Positions 35,861 to 44,144 of a DNA stretch of 61,985 nucleotides are shown piece after piece. Source of the stretch: an uncultured Moraxellaceae bacterium (GTDB lineage: Bacteria > Pseudomonadota > Gammaproteobacteria > Pseudomonadales > Moraxellaceae); the NCBI GenBank assembly GCA_913057715.1, contig CAJXOR010000003.1:1-61985 (forward strand), read 5' to 3'. Each line of letters opens with the position of its first letter. Position 1 is the first letter of the stretch. A program made the position numbers and the translations under genes. The notes under the pieces are model-generated. The model ran no database searches and had not been told where the DNA came from. It was given only the letters and a program-made list of their open reading frames with translations.

Positions 35861-37153
35861 GTGAAAACTAAACTAGAGTATCAGTCAGATATAACAGAAA
35901 TTAATAAGCTTATCTGTGAGATGTACTGGTTAAGAGAAGGTGATAAACGAAGTGGTTTCATATATACCTGTAAAGAGATAGGTCAAGAGTTTGATGTTAA
36001 GCATCAGGATATACCGAGTATCGTTAAAATAAATGCTCATCTTGTCGTGCTAGACTGCCAATGCATAGACTGCGGTACAACTAAGATTTGCTATACTCGT
36101 TCACAGCTAACTCGATTGGATCTTATTAGATGGCGGTGTGATGATTGTTGGGAGGCGCTTCAAAAAAGAATGGATCAAGAGTACTTAGAGCATCGTTTTA
36201 AACAGCACCGTTTAGCAGAAGAGAGAAGACAGACTGCTCTAAAGTACATCAATCAGTGCAGAAGCATTCAATTGAGCAGTATTCCTTCAGTCACTGAGCT
36301 TAACGATGTGGATAAGCTTCTACTCGCAGCGACTGTAGAGAGTATAGGAGCAGATGATTTAAGGAATACAGTCTCTCTGCGTGACAACTTATTATTACCT
36401 TTATCACCGTTCTCTAAATTAGATGAAGAGATACTACAGCATCTCTTTAAGCGAAATCTGCTCATACTAGCTCCTGAAAATAACTACGAATACGTAACCA
36501 TCAACGAAGAACAAGAGTTAGAAATAGATTTCTATCAAGCGATTTTTGAATTTACCTATAGTATTGAGCATCTTACTAGGATTATGATAAACGCTAAATC
36601 TAACAAGAATACCAGTGCTCTAGTAGCGGATGATCAATTTAAGAGCTGGTGCGAACAGGTGCAGCTAGGAGAGTGTCTAAGCTACCTGATTACTAGGCCA
36701 AGACTGAATGATCTAGCTCCACCTATTGGCGACAAACTAGTTAGTATTTTCAGAGCATGTTTAGCTGAATGCTCTGTATCGACCATGCATTATATAATTT
36801 GGAAGTCTGTTGAAAATGCGGCTGCATACGTGCAAAAACCAAGTATTACTCGAAGACATGCTTCAAATTCTGTTTCTGGTAATATAGAAAGGGTTTTCGG
36901 TAAAATACATAGTGGTAGTTGGAATCGCAATAAATCTTTTCGCGATGCTAGCCACCCTCAGTCTGCAATGGCTAAAATATTTTTTGATTATGTATTTGGA
37001 GTAGATGATGGTGGTTTTCACTACACTATTGATGAGCTATTCAGACCATATAGGTCTCAGAGAGCTTTAGAGCAAGTCAGTTATGCAGCTCTAGGAAATG
37101 CTAGAAGCACTAATTATTCAGTCACAATAGCTCTTGATATCAAACAATCATGA
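35861..37153 (+). CDS. Unknown protein with a zinc-ribbon-like cysteine cluster
   Basis: I do not recognise this 430-aa protein. Numbered from the alternative GTG at 35855, it has cysteines at 68, 70, 73 and 79 and then 95 and 98, including CxxC pairs IDC and RCDDC, consistent with a small zinc ribbon. Next is a basic/acidic helix that could be a coiled coil (KRMDQEYLEHRFKQHRLAEE), and then a helical region to the C terminus. No nuclease, ATPase or methylase motif is visible. Start: GTG at 35861, with AGAGG 5 nt upstream. AT-rich, divergent from the XRE regulator. A role in defence or plasmid/phage biology is only a guess from context. Confidence 0.7.
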   Translation: MKTKLEYQSDITEINKLICEMYWLREGDKRSGFIYTCKEIGQEFDVKHQDIPSIVKINAHLVVLDCQCIDCGTTKICYTRSQLTRLDLIRWRCDDCWEALQKRMDQEYLEHRFKQHRLAEERRQTALKYINQCRSIQLSSIPSVTELNDVDKLLLAATVESIGADDLRNTVSLRDNLLLPLSPFSKLDEEILQHLFKRNLLILAPENNYEYVTINEEQELEIDFYQAIFEFTYSIEHLTRIMINAKSNKNTSALVADDQFKSWCEQVQLGECLSYLITRPRLNDLAPPIGDKLVSIFRACLAECSVSTMHYIIWKSVENAAAYVQKPSITRRHASNSVSGNIERVFGKIHSGSWNRNKSFRDASHPQSAMAKIFFDYVFGVDDGGFHYTIDELFRPYRSQRALEQVSYAALGNARSTNYSVTIALDIKQS

Positions 37154-37281
37154 TTTACCGATGTCTAAATCATTAATACAATTAAATGAGCCAAATAAGG
37201 TATATCAGTAAAAGAAAGATTATTTAGATAGAACACTATATAACTTGCTGAGCAAATTTATTATTACTGATAGGAGCTAGT

Positions 37282-37530
37282 ATGGAAGATTCTAAATTTG
37301 AAGCATCAATTACTGATGATCGTCCTATCCTCGTTAGCCAACAAGAAATAGAAGAACGACGCCGTATTATGGCTATTACTTCGGGTAGTTTCGCAGTAGA
37401 CAACCTTCCTATTAACCCAGATACTCAGCATATTTTTAAGGATTTTGAAGAAGGTAAAATTGCAACTATTACAGAAGTAGAAGCGCTGCTGCACGCTCAC
37501 TATACTAAGGTAGCGCTTGAAGATAATTAA
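37282..37530 (+). CDS. VbhA-type Fic antitoxin, apparently orphan
   Basis: An 82-aa protein with a strong ribosome site (AGGAG, 5 nt before ATG). Residues 20-70 follow the VbhA antitoxin pattern: EEIEERRR-like helix, then SFAVDN (36-41), which fits the Fic-inhibitory motif (S/T)xxx(E/D)(G/N), and then LPINPDTQHIFKDFEEGKI. VbhA proteins block AMP transfer by a Fic-domain toxin encoded just downstream. Here no Fic gene (HPFxxGNG) follows: the next 80 nt hold a repeat copy, then a convergent gene. The toxin may have been lost, or the protein may act on a distant partner. The assignment is by motif reading only. Confidence 0.6.
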   Translation: MEDSKFEASITDDRPILVSQQEIEERRRIMAITSGSFAVDNLPINPDTQHIFKDFEEGKIATITEVEALLHAHYTKVALEDN

Positions 37531-37557
37531 TCAACATCTCTTCTTTTACTAAAGCCT

Positions 37558-37579
37558 CAGTATAATACTTATTACTCGC
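37558..37579 (+). repeat. Diverged copy of the CAGTATGATACTT direct repeat
   Basis: CAGTATAATACTTATTACTC differs from the two copies near 38.9 kb by one substitution and one missing T, and continues with GCTAAC, echoing GCTGAC in copy 38973. It lies 28 nt after the antitoxin-like gene. Confidence 0.6.
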
Positions 37580-37611
37580 TAACGGTTTTCTCATGCAGGT
37601 GGGTATAATTT

Positions 37612-38778
37612 CTAATCCTCCATGCGCTTGTGTCTGAGATAAGTCATATAGCCTTCATCCAATCTTTCTGCCACTTTACTAGCAAAAATGCTTTCATCCT
37701 CACCAATTTGTCTTTCAACATAGAAATTTTCACTATTAGAGAAAACCCGTGAATTATCATCTAGTCGATTACAGCTAAAATCGCTATCCGGTTTAAAGTC
37801 GGTTGCTATTAAGCGACTTTGATCTTCAATTGATCCATTGCCACTTACAACGTTACGGCTTAGGTCTAAAGCAGCATTCTCACTCATTATTAACTCAAGA
37901 TAATGACAGCCTTCTACCTTGATTTTAGCCACAGTATCCTCAGTCAAACAAATTAAGTCACTTTCATTAATACTCTTTGAAGCAGACTTCATGTGCAGTT
38001 CAACGAAACATGAGCCTCTTGTTACAATGCTTGATAGTTTTTTAAGACTTATGAATATCGGGATATTTTCTGCTAATGACTCTTTCTTCGTAATATGGAG
38101 GCCAGTAATACCTCTTCCTTTACCCATACCACCCCAAAACATTTTTATATAATAGCTACTACATATCTCATAGAGCTCTTCTAGTGTACCTATAAATCTT
38201 GCATATTTCTCTTTTGGCTTAGATTCTACATGTACCTGTCCGTTAAACAGACTAATTGAATTGACGCCTGATAGGTCAATTAGGCTTAGTCGTTCCGTAT
38301 TAAACCCACCGTTGATATCTGTTAGCCAGTAACAAGCGTAGTAAACCATACCGTTGACCACCTCTCGTATATACTCCTCTTTTAGCTGACCTTCATTTAT
38401 ATATACCTCAGAATCTTCAGGCGACATGTTCTCACTAACCAGTACTATTCGTTTGGCTGGCTCATCAAATTGTGTTTTTAATGCCCGCAATATATCGTCA
38501 GAGTAAGTATCAAAATAAGCTTTTAGAGCAGTCATATTTTTGTTGCTAAGCTCTCTTATACTGCTGAAAATCTGGGTTGCGGCTAGTAAATCACCGCCAT
38601 CTTCATCAAGTTCAATCTGATTAACGAGGTTGTTCGTAAACATCATAGGCCAAACAAAATTTGCGTGTTTAGCCAAATTATCGAACCCGCCTACTAGCAC
38701 GAAAGTGGCATCAACCAGCGGCTGACTCCAGCCTTTATTTACTAATAATATGGTGAGCTTTTCCTTATCATGGTGCAT
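37612..38778 (-). CDS. Unknown 388-aa protein in repeat-bounded module
   Basis: I do not recognise this protein. It is soluble and acidic, without signal peptide or membrane helices. Visible stretches are an N-terminal segment LLVNKGWSQPLVDATFVLVGGF, a helical middle (TQIFSSIRELSNKNMTALKAY), and a central GGMGKGRGITGLHITKKE that might be a nucleotide or substrate loop but is not a standard P-loop. The ATG at 38778 follows AGGGAATGAGAT. It is AT-rich and bounded on one side by one diverged, and on the other by two identical, copies of a direct repeat. Convergent with the VbhA-like gene. Confidence 0.65.
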   Translation of the reverse strand: MHHDKEKLTILLVNKGWSQPLVDATFVLVGGFDNLAKHANFVWPMMFTNNLVNQIELDEDGGDLLAATQIFSSIRELSNKNMTALKAYFDTYSDDILRALKTQFDEPAKRIVLVSENMSPEDSEVYINEGQLKEEYIREVVNGMVYYACYWLTDINGGFNTERLSLIDLSGVNSISLFNGQVHVESKPKEKYARFIGTLEELYEICSSYYIKMFWGGMGKGRGITGLHITKKESLAENIPIFISLKKLSSIVTRGSCFVELHMKSASKSINESDLICLTEDTVAKIKVEGCHYLELIMSENAALDLSRNVVSGNGSIEDQSRLIATDFKPDSDFSCNRLDDNSRVFSNSENFYVERQIGEDESIFASKVAERLDEGYMTYLRHKRMED

Positions 38779-38918
38779 ATCTCATTCCCTTTATAAGATA
38801 TTTTGAGTGAGGTAGTTCTTATTACAAGCTTTGATATATTTGAGAAGTTAGAATATCTTGTGATTCCTTATACTGTTAATCGATATGGTGACATAGCTTT
38901 GTTGTAGTTTTAAAAGAA

Positions 38919-38942
38919 TTTTCAGTATGATACTTTATTACT
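38919..38942 (+). repeat. 24-bp direct repeat, copy 1
   Basis: The 24 bases starting TTTTCAGTATGATACTTTAT are identical to those at 38973-38996, 54 bp away. This copy lies behind the 5' end of the 388-aa gene. Confidence 0.9.
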
Positions 38943-38972
38943 CGTAAGAACCCTAAGCTATTGTACTATCAC

Positions 38973-38996
38973 TTTTCAGTATGATACTTTATTACT
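38973..38996 (+). repeat. 24-bp direct repeat, copy 2, at the right island edge
   Basis: Identical to 38919-38942. The host-like outer-membrane gene fragment becomes recognisable right after this copy, so it coincides with the island boundary. Confidence 0.9.
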
Positions 38997-38997
38997 T

Positions 38998-39750
38998 GCT
39001 GACAGCAATGCACTTGGTAAATACACCATGCTTGCGGATAAGCACGACATGGTCATGAAGGCAAACCCTTACCAAGTTGACTCAGGAGTGGGACATGGAG
39101 GTATGAATCATGGCGGCATGAGTGGTCACATGAGCCACAGTCGTGGCGTGAGCGGCCTCGGCGATACTTTGGTAGGCGCCACTTATCGCTTGTACGATGA
39201 AGGCGCACACCAGGTACTAACTACTCTTGCCATCTCCGCTCCAACTGGTGACTTCAGTGAAACCGGTGCAGACGGCAAGCCGGTTCACTATGGCATGCAA
39301 CTGGGCGCCGGGGTCTGGCAGGTGCTGCCAAGCATCACTTACAAGTACCAGCTTGAACCCATCACCGCAGGTGTTCAGCTCTCAACTCGTCAGCCGCTCG
39401 AGGACACCAATAACCTGGGCTACCATCAGGGGGATCAGCTTGCATCGACTGCGTGGCTCAGCTACCTGTGGAACCCGTCCATTAGCTTATCTGTGCGTCT
39501 GCAGTACAGCAAAACTGACACCATACAAGGTCACTATGAGGCGGCGCACAACCACAGCGCACCCGCAGACTTTCAGGGAAACTATGGCGGTGAACAAATC
39601 CTGGCAGGCGTAGGCTTTAACACCGTGATCCCAGCGACCGGCGGTGTGCGCCTCGGTTTTGAGTACCTAACGCCGATCAACGAGAGCCTAAACGGAGTGC
39701 AGCAACAAACCCGCGACGTGCTAAACGCCTCAATCAGTCGTGCTTTTTAA
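38998..39750 (+). pseudogene. 5'-truncated outer-membrane beta-barrel transporter gene
   Basis: The frame ADSNALGKYTMLADKHDM... to ASISRAF, about 250 codons, encodes alternating beta strands, a His/Met/Gly-rich loop (GHGGMNHGGMSGHMSHS) and a terminal Phe, as in outer-membrane barrel proteins of the phenol/metal-associated transporter type. There is no signal peptide and no start with a ribosome site; the first ATG is 39028. The upstream frame stays open into the 24-bp repeat, where the resemblance stops. So the N-terminal third appears to have been removed by the island junction. GC content is host-like again. Confidence 0.75.
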
Positions 39751-39757
39751 AACACCC

Positions 39758-39786
39758 TAAAAATGTCACCGATACAGACATTTTAG
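39758..39786. repeat. Inverted pair of GACATTT motifs
   Basis: AAAATGTC and GACATTTT face each other across nine bases, 8 nt after the stop of the barrel gene. A further GTGGCATTTT variant lies at 39951-39960 in the same 282-nt gap. Confidence 0.6.
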
Positions 39787-40032
39787 AGGCGATCTAAATC
39801 AACCACTTGACCAGCTCTCAGTTGCTCTTAAGCCGAAGTAGTCGAACCTTATGGCCGCGCTTCGCAGCCAAAGCAGTGATCCGATTGGTTAGACTGTCTG
39901 CTTGCCCAAGCTGGACGTCACGCCTTTAACACTTTCGCAATATTCGATTGGTGGCATTTTATTAAAACTGACCTTGCTCCCAGATAAAACTACCCTCAAG
40001 CTAGGGTTAAGATAACTGACGGCGTTGACCGC

Positions 40033-40710
40033 ATGTCATACACCCCCAGCACCGATCAACCCATCGCCACCCTCAGCGAGCTTCGCACCGGCCTGGCACT
40101 TCCCTTCGCACGTGAGCAAGCCAGCGCCATCAACAAGATCAAGCAGGCCCAACCGCTTTGGGTGGGTGACTGCGGGATCGAGGGCGACGAGCAAGCCGAC
40201 ATGCGTCACCACGGCGGCCCCTTCAAGGCCGTCCACCAGCTGCCGCCTGCCAACTATGCGCTAATCGAAGCTCACTTTGGCATCCACGCTCCGATCGGCT
40301 CGCTGGGAGAGAACCTATCGACCACGCCTACGGTAGGCAACCTTCAGATGCTGGAGTCAACGGTGTGCATCGGTGATATCTATCAGATCGGTGATACTTG
40401 CCAGCTTGAAGTAGTGCAGCCGCGGCGACCCTGCTTTAAGATCAACGATCAACTGCGCACGCCGAAGATCGCAAGCTGGCTAAGCAAACAAGGCCGAACC
40501 GGTTGGTACTATCGTGTAGCCAAACAAGGTACGATCTGTGCGGGCGATCCGGTGTATCTGGTTTCCCGCCCCTACCCGTTTGCCGTGATCGAGCGCCTCT
40601 GGCAACTCACCAATCGCGACCACGCGGCTGAATCCGGCGAATTAGCAAAATGGCAACAAGTCACACCTCTTCACGAGAGCTGGCATACCGCGCTTGGCAA
40701 ACTTAAGTAA
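40033..40710 (+). CDS. YiiM-like MOSC domain protein
   Basis: A 225-aa molybdenum-cofactor-binding MOSC protein of the YiiM type, which in E. coli reduces N-hydroxylated compounds. Landmarks: GDEQADMRHHGGPFKAVHQ near residues 50-70, LGENLSTT at about 95, and the Cys-containing VVQPRRPCFKIN at about 135-146 that would bind the cofactor sulfur/Mo. The C-terminal helical extension (AVIERLWQLTNR) is the 3-alpha domain. No strong ribosome site precedes the ATG. A bidirectional terminator separates it from the next, convergent gene. Confidence 0.88.
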   Translation: MSYTPSTDQPIATLSELRTGLALPFAREQASAINKIKQAQPLWVGDCGIEGDEQADMRHHGGPFKAVHQLPPANYALIEAHFGIHAPIGSLGENLSTTPTVGNLQMLESTVCIGDIYQIGDTCQLEVVQPRRPCFKINDQLRTPKIASWLSKQGRTGWYYRVAKQGTICAGDPVYLVSRPYPFAVIERLWQLTNRDHAAESGELAKWQQVTPLHESWHTALGKLK

Positions 40711-40819
40711 CTCGGCGCCCTGCCCGACGCGTTTAGGCTTGCTCAAGTGGGCTGGCTCAAATCATCAGCACCCTTAAGCCACCTCCAACCCGCCGCGCGA
40801 AGCTAACCCAGCACCATAA

Positions 40820-40845
40820 AAAAGCACCGCTCGCGCGGTGCTTTT
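40820..40845. terminator. Bidirectional terminator between yiiM-like and hydrolase genes
   Basis: AAAAGCACCGC / GCGGTGCTTTT with a TCGC loop; A and T runs on both sides suit two convergent genes. Confidence 0.85.
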
Positions 40846-40896
40846 AACTATCACTATCAAGCCTGCGTAAACTCAAATCACTGTGAGATCCACGCC

Positions 40897-40910
40897 GGTG
40901 GACATTTGAC
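40897..40910 (+). repeat. GACATTT intergenic motif at a stop codon
   Basis: GGTGGACATTTGAC reaches the last base of the stop codon of the minus-strand hydrolase gene. Confidence 0.5.
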
Positions 40911-41824
40911 TAGCGCTTCATCTCAGCAAACCCCTGACGCACGATCGGCGCTAGCGGGACCGCGTGGGTATAGATGCCCCAGTGCTCCGCATCGAACTCA
41001 CTCACGCGGTTGTTGCTAGCCAGCTGATCGAGATTGCGGTAGGTATAGGGTTTCACATAAGCGTCGCGGGTCAGCAAGATCGCATGCACCGGACAAACCG
41101 CTTTGAGTTTACGCGGCAGCGCCAGACGCTGGATCATATTGGCGCGGTAAAGCTTGATACCGTGTTGAGCGTCGCTTGCAAAACTGGGCTGATTGGGTTT
41201 TTTGGAGATCTTGGGAAAGTGCTTCTCCAGTCGCTGGATCAACAGCTCAGGGAGGACAGGCAAGTGAAAAACTGCGATGTACCAAGAGCTGAGCAGTTGG
41301 GTGATCGTCTGCTTGGGCGGGGTGTTGCTGTCGCGCCCGATCCTACCCACATGATCAAGGCAAGGCCCGGAGATACTGGTGAAGCCCAGCAGTTTTTGTG
41401 AAAAGCGCGCCTCACAAACCGGCTCCCATGACTGGATGCTGCCCCAGTCATGACCAATTAAGTAAAATGACTCGTTTGGGCAGATCACCTCAGAGGCCGC
41501 CCATAAGTCGTTTGCTAACTGCCCCAGCTGGTAACTTGAGATCGCAGCAGGCTTACCGGAGGCGCCTGCGCCGCGCGTGTCATACAAACCAATTGAGTAG
41601 TGCTCTTTGAGCTGCGCCACCAGCGGCAGCCACACACTGTGATCGTCTGGATAACCATGAACCATGATCAACCAAGGCTTGCCTGGGTTAATCAGCCGGT
41701 AGGTGGCGATCTGCGTGCCGTCGCTCGACACCGCGCTGCCGCGCTCAAACTCAGGCGCTGTCTGTTTGGCAACTTTTCTGGAATCTGCTGTTTCTACAGC
41801 CTGAGCGCTTGGTAAGTCGGTCAT
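40910..41824 (-). CDS. Alpha/beta hydrolase, epoxide-hydrolase/dehalogenase type
   Basis: A 304-aa alpha/beta hydrolase. The oxyanion loop is VHGYPDDHSVW, the nucleophile elbow GHDWGSIQSWEP with Asp as nucleophile, and the catalytic His is in FDAEHWGIY near the C terminus. LYDTRGAGASGKP is typical of the N-terminal hydrolase domain found also in some SDR fusions. GGGAG precedes the ATG by 5 nt. It belongs to the same superfamily as the truncated hydrolase at 28489 and is intact. Substrate unknown. Confidence 0.82.
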   Translation of the reverse strand: MTDLPSAQAVETADSRKVAKQTAPEFERGSAVSSDGTQIATYRLINPGKPWLIMVHGYPDDHSVWLPLVAQLKEHYSIGLYDTRGAGASGKPAAISSYQLGQLANDLWAASEVICPNESFYLIGHDWGSIQSWEPVCEARFSQKLLGFTSISGPCLDHVGRIGRDSNTPPKQTITQLLSSWYIAVFHLPVLPELLIQRLEKHFPKISKKPNQPSFASDAQHGIKLYRANMIQRLALPRKLKAVCPVHAILLTRDAYVKPYTYRNLDQLASNNRVSEFDAEHWGIYTHAVPLAPIVRQGFAEMKR

Positions 41825-42017
41825 GTTTTCTCCCGCAGTTTATTCATAAACTGACGTCTAGATGGTCAGCGCTGGTACCGGCTCAGCAGAGCCAACCAGC
41901 GGTCAGCTCAGCCAACCAGTGGCATTGATATTAGTATACACCTGTTTACTAAAGCCGCAAAAGTCAGGTTCATAAAATCACCGTCAAAAAAAGGGTTTAA
42001 TTCAGCCCTTATCCAAT

Positions 42018-43679
42018 TTAGGTTTTGGCAATCTTCTTGAAGCGAGTCTTTTTACCGCCCGTATCACCCACGGTTTTTTGACGATAAGCCTCGTACTCTG
42101 ACCAGTTGCCATCAAACCACTGCGGACCCTCGGCTTCAAAGGCCAAGATGTGCGTACAGATCCGGTCCAGGAACCAGCGATCATGCGAGACCACCATCAC
42201 GGTTCCTGGGAACACTTGGATCGCGTCTTCTAGTGCACGCAAGGTTTCCACATCCAGATCGTTTGAGGGTTCATCGAGCAGAATCACATTTCCGCCTTGC
42301 TTCAGGGTTTTGGCTAGCTGCAAGCGGTTACGCTCACCGCCGGACAGCGATCCTACGCGCTTTTGCTGATCCTGACCCTTGAAGTTAAAGCGGCCGATAT
42401 AAGAGCGGCTAGGGGTCTCGTACTCACCAACCTTGATCACGTCTAGGCCGTCAGAAACCTCTTCCCAGACGGTCTTATTGTCGTCCAGATCGTCGCGCAA
42501 CTGGCCGACATAAGAGGTGGTCACTGACTCACCGATATCGACCGTGCCGGTGTCAGGTTTGTCCTCACCAGTGATCATCTTGAACAAGGTGGTTTTACCC
42601 GCACCGTTTGGACCAACGATGCCGACGATTGCCGCTGGCGGCACGGTAAAGGTGAGGCCCTCATACAGCAGACGGCCATCAAAGGATTTGGAGATTCCCT
42701 CAACTTCGATCACCTTGTTGCCCAGACGTGGCCCTGGCGGTATGTAGATCTCGGCGGTTTCGTTGCGCTGCTGGAACTCACGAGAGTTCAGCTCTTCAAA
42801 GCGCTCCATACGGGCTTTTGATTTGACCTGCTGACCCTTGGCGTTTTTGCGCACCCACTCAAGCTCTTTTTTCAGGGCCTTAGCAAAGGACTCTTCTTGC
42901 TTGTTCTGCTCATCGAGACGACGGTCTTTTTGCACCAACCAATCGGTGTAGTTGCCCTGATAGGGGTAACCGTGACCGCGATCCAGCTCCAAGATCCACT
43001 CAGCGACGTTATCTAGGAAGTACCGGTCGTGGGTAATCGCCACAATCGTACCGCTAAATTCTTTTAAGAAGCGCTCAAGCCAAGCGACAGACTCAGCGTC
43101 CAAGTGGTTGGTCGGTTCATCGAGCAGCAGCATATCGGGGCGTGAGAGCAGCAGGCGACACAGCGCAACGCGGCGCTTCTCACCACCTGAGAGCTTAGAG
43201 ACGTCAGCGTCCCAAGCAGGCAAGTTCAGCGCATCAGCAGCTTGATCGAGTTGGTTATCGAGCGTGTGGGCGTCCCACGTCTGGATTATCGCCTCAAGTT
43301 TTTCTTGCTCTTTGGCGAGCGCATCGAAGTCGGCGTCTTCAGCCGCGTACTCTTCAAACACTTGATCCAGACGCGCCATGGCATCTAAAGCTTCGCGCAC
43401 ACCGTCCTCGACGTTTGAGCGCACGTCTTTGGTCAGATCCAGCTCAGGTTCCTGCTCTAGGTAACCAATCTTGATCCCTGGTTGCGCCCGAGCTTCGCCG
43501 GTGATCTCTGTGTCCTTGCCCGCCATGATCTTAAGCAGGGTCGACTTACCGGCGCCATTTAACCCCAGAACCCCAATCTTGGCCCCCGGGAAAAACGATA
43601 AATTGATGTTTTTTAGGATCTCACGTTTGGGCGGCACCATCTTTGAGACGTTGTTCATGGTGTAGATATACTGTGCCAT
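42018..43679 (-). CDS. ettA: Energy-dependent translational throttle protein, ABC-F ATPase
   Basis: EttA binds the ribosome E site and gates entry into elongation according to the ATP/ADP ratio. Two ABC domains: Walker A GLNGAGKSTLLK and GPNGAGKTTLFK, signature LSGGEKRRVALCRL and LSGGERNRLQLAKTL, Walker B LLLDEPTNHLD and ILLDEPSNDLD. The inter-domain linker with KDRRLDEQNKQEES is the ABC-F P-site tether. The start at 43679 (MAQYIYTMNNV) follows GAGGAG and gives 553 aa, matching the family. The longer frame from 43709 has no support. Confidence 0.96.
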   Translation of the reverse strand: MAQYIYTMNNVSKMVPPKREILKNINLSFFPGAKIGVLGLNGAGKSTLLKIMAGKDTEITGEARAQPGIKIGYLEQEPELDLTKDVRSNVEDGVREALDAMARLDQVFEEYAAEDADFDALAKEQEKLEAIIQTWDAHTLDNQLDQAADALNLPAWDADVSKLSGGEKRRVALCRLLLSRPDMLLLDEPTNHLDAESVAWLERFLKEFSGTIVAITHDRYFLDNVAEWILELDRGHGYPYQGNYTDWLVQKDRRLDEQNKQEESFAKALKKELEWVRKNAKGQQVKSKARMERFEELNSREFQQRNETAEIYIPPGPRLGNKVIEVEGISKSFDGRLLYEGLTFTVPPAAIVGIVGPNGAGKTTLFKMITGEDKPDTGTVDIGESVTTSYVGQLRDDLDDNKTVWEEVSDGLDVIKVGEYETPSRSYIGRFNFKGQDQQKRVGSLSGGERNRLQLAKTLKQGGNVILLDEPSNDLDVETLRALEDAIQVFPGTVMVVSHDRWFLDRICTHILAFEAEGPQWFDGNWSEYEAYRQKTVGDTGGKKTRFKKIAKT

Positions 43680-43788
43680 AGGGCTCCTCGGCTGCAAAGC
43701 AACTTGCAAAAAGACAAAAGATCGTAGGGGCGTATTATGTCATAAAAGGGTCAGTGAACCCCAAAGCAACTAACGCGATGAGTCAACT

Positions 43789-44088
43789 ATGAGCAAAATG
43801 TCACCAGATCAAATCCAGCAAGCACTCCAAAACCTCACCAATTGGCGCTATGAGCCCGCAAAAGGTGAATCAGCCGATCAGATCGTGTTTGAGCACTCTT
43901 TTAAAGACTTCAACGAAGCCTTTGGCGTGATGAGCCGAGTGGCGCTGTATGCCGAGCGCGCCGATCACCACCCCACCTTTACCAACACTTACGCTGATCT
44001 CAAGATCGCCCTGTCGACTCACGATGCAGGCGGAGTCACGAAGAAAGATGTGGATATGGCAAGTTTCATCGATGAGATCTGCACTTAA
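43789..44088 (+). CDS. phhB: Pterin-4a-carbinolamine dehydratase
   Basis: A 99-aa enzyme that regenerates tetrahydrobiopterin-type cofactor after phenylalanine hydroxylation, or moonlights in pterin metabolism. The signature ERADHHPTFTNTY holds the catalytic histidines, and LSTHDAGGVTKKD closes the active site. No phhA is adjacent. A terminator follows 14 nt after the stop. Confidence 0.92.
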   Translation: MSKMSPDQIQQALQNLTNWRYEPAKGESADQIVFEHSFKDFNEAFGVMSRVALYAERADHHPTFTNTYADLKIALSTHDAGGVTKKDVDMASFIDEICT

Positions 44089-44102
44089 AACTCTCAAGCA
44101 TC

Positions 44103-44132
44103 AAAAAACCGGCCACAGGGGCCGGTTTTTTT
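44103..44132. terminator. Bidirectional terminator between phhB and hpf
   Basis: AAAACCGGCC / GGCCGGTTTT with an ACAGG loop and A/T runs on both sides, between convergent genes. Confidence 0.9.
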
Positions 44133-44144
44133 CGCTTCAAAAGC

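Noticed and set aside
37612-38778. Fic toxin partner for the VbhA-like protein
   Set aside because: The neighbouring 388-aa protein has no HPFxxGNG-type Fic motif and is on the opposite strand.
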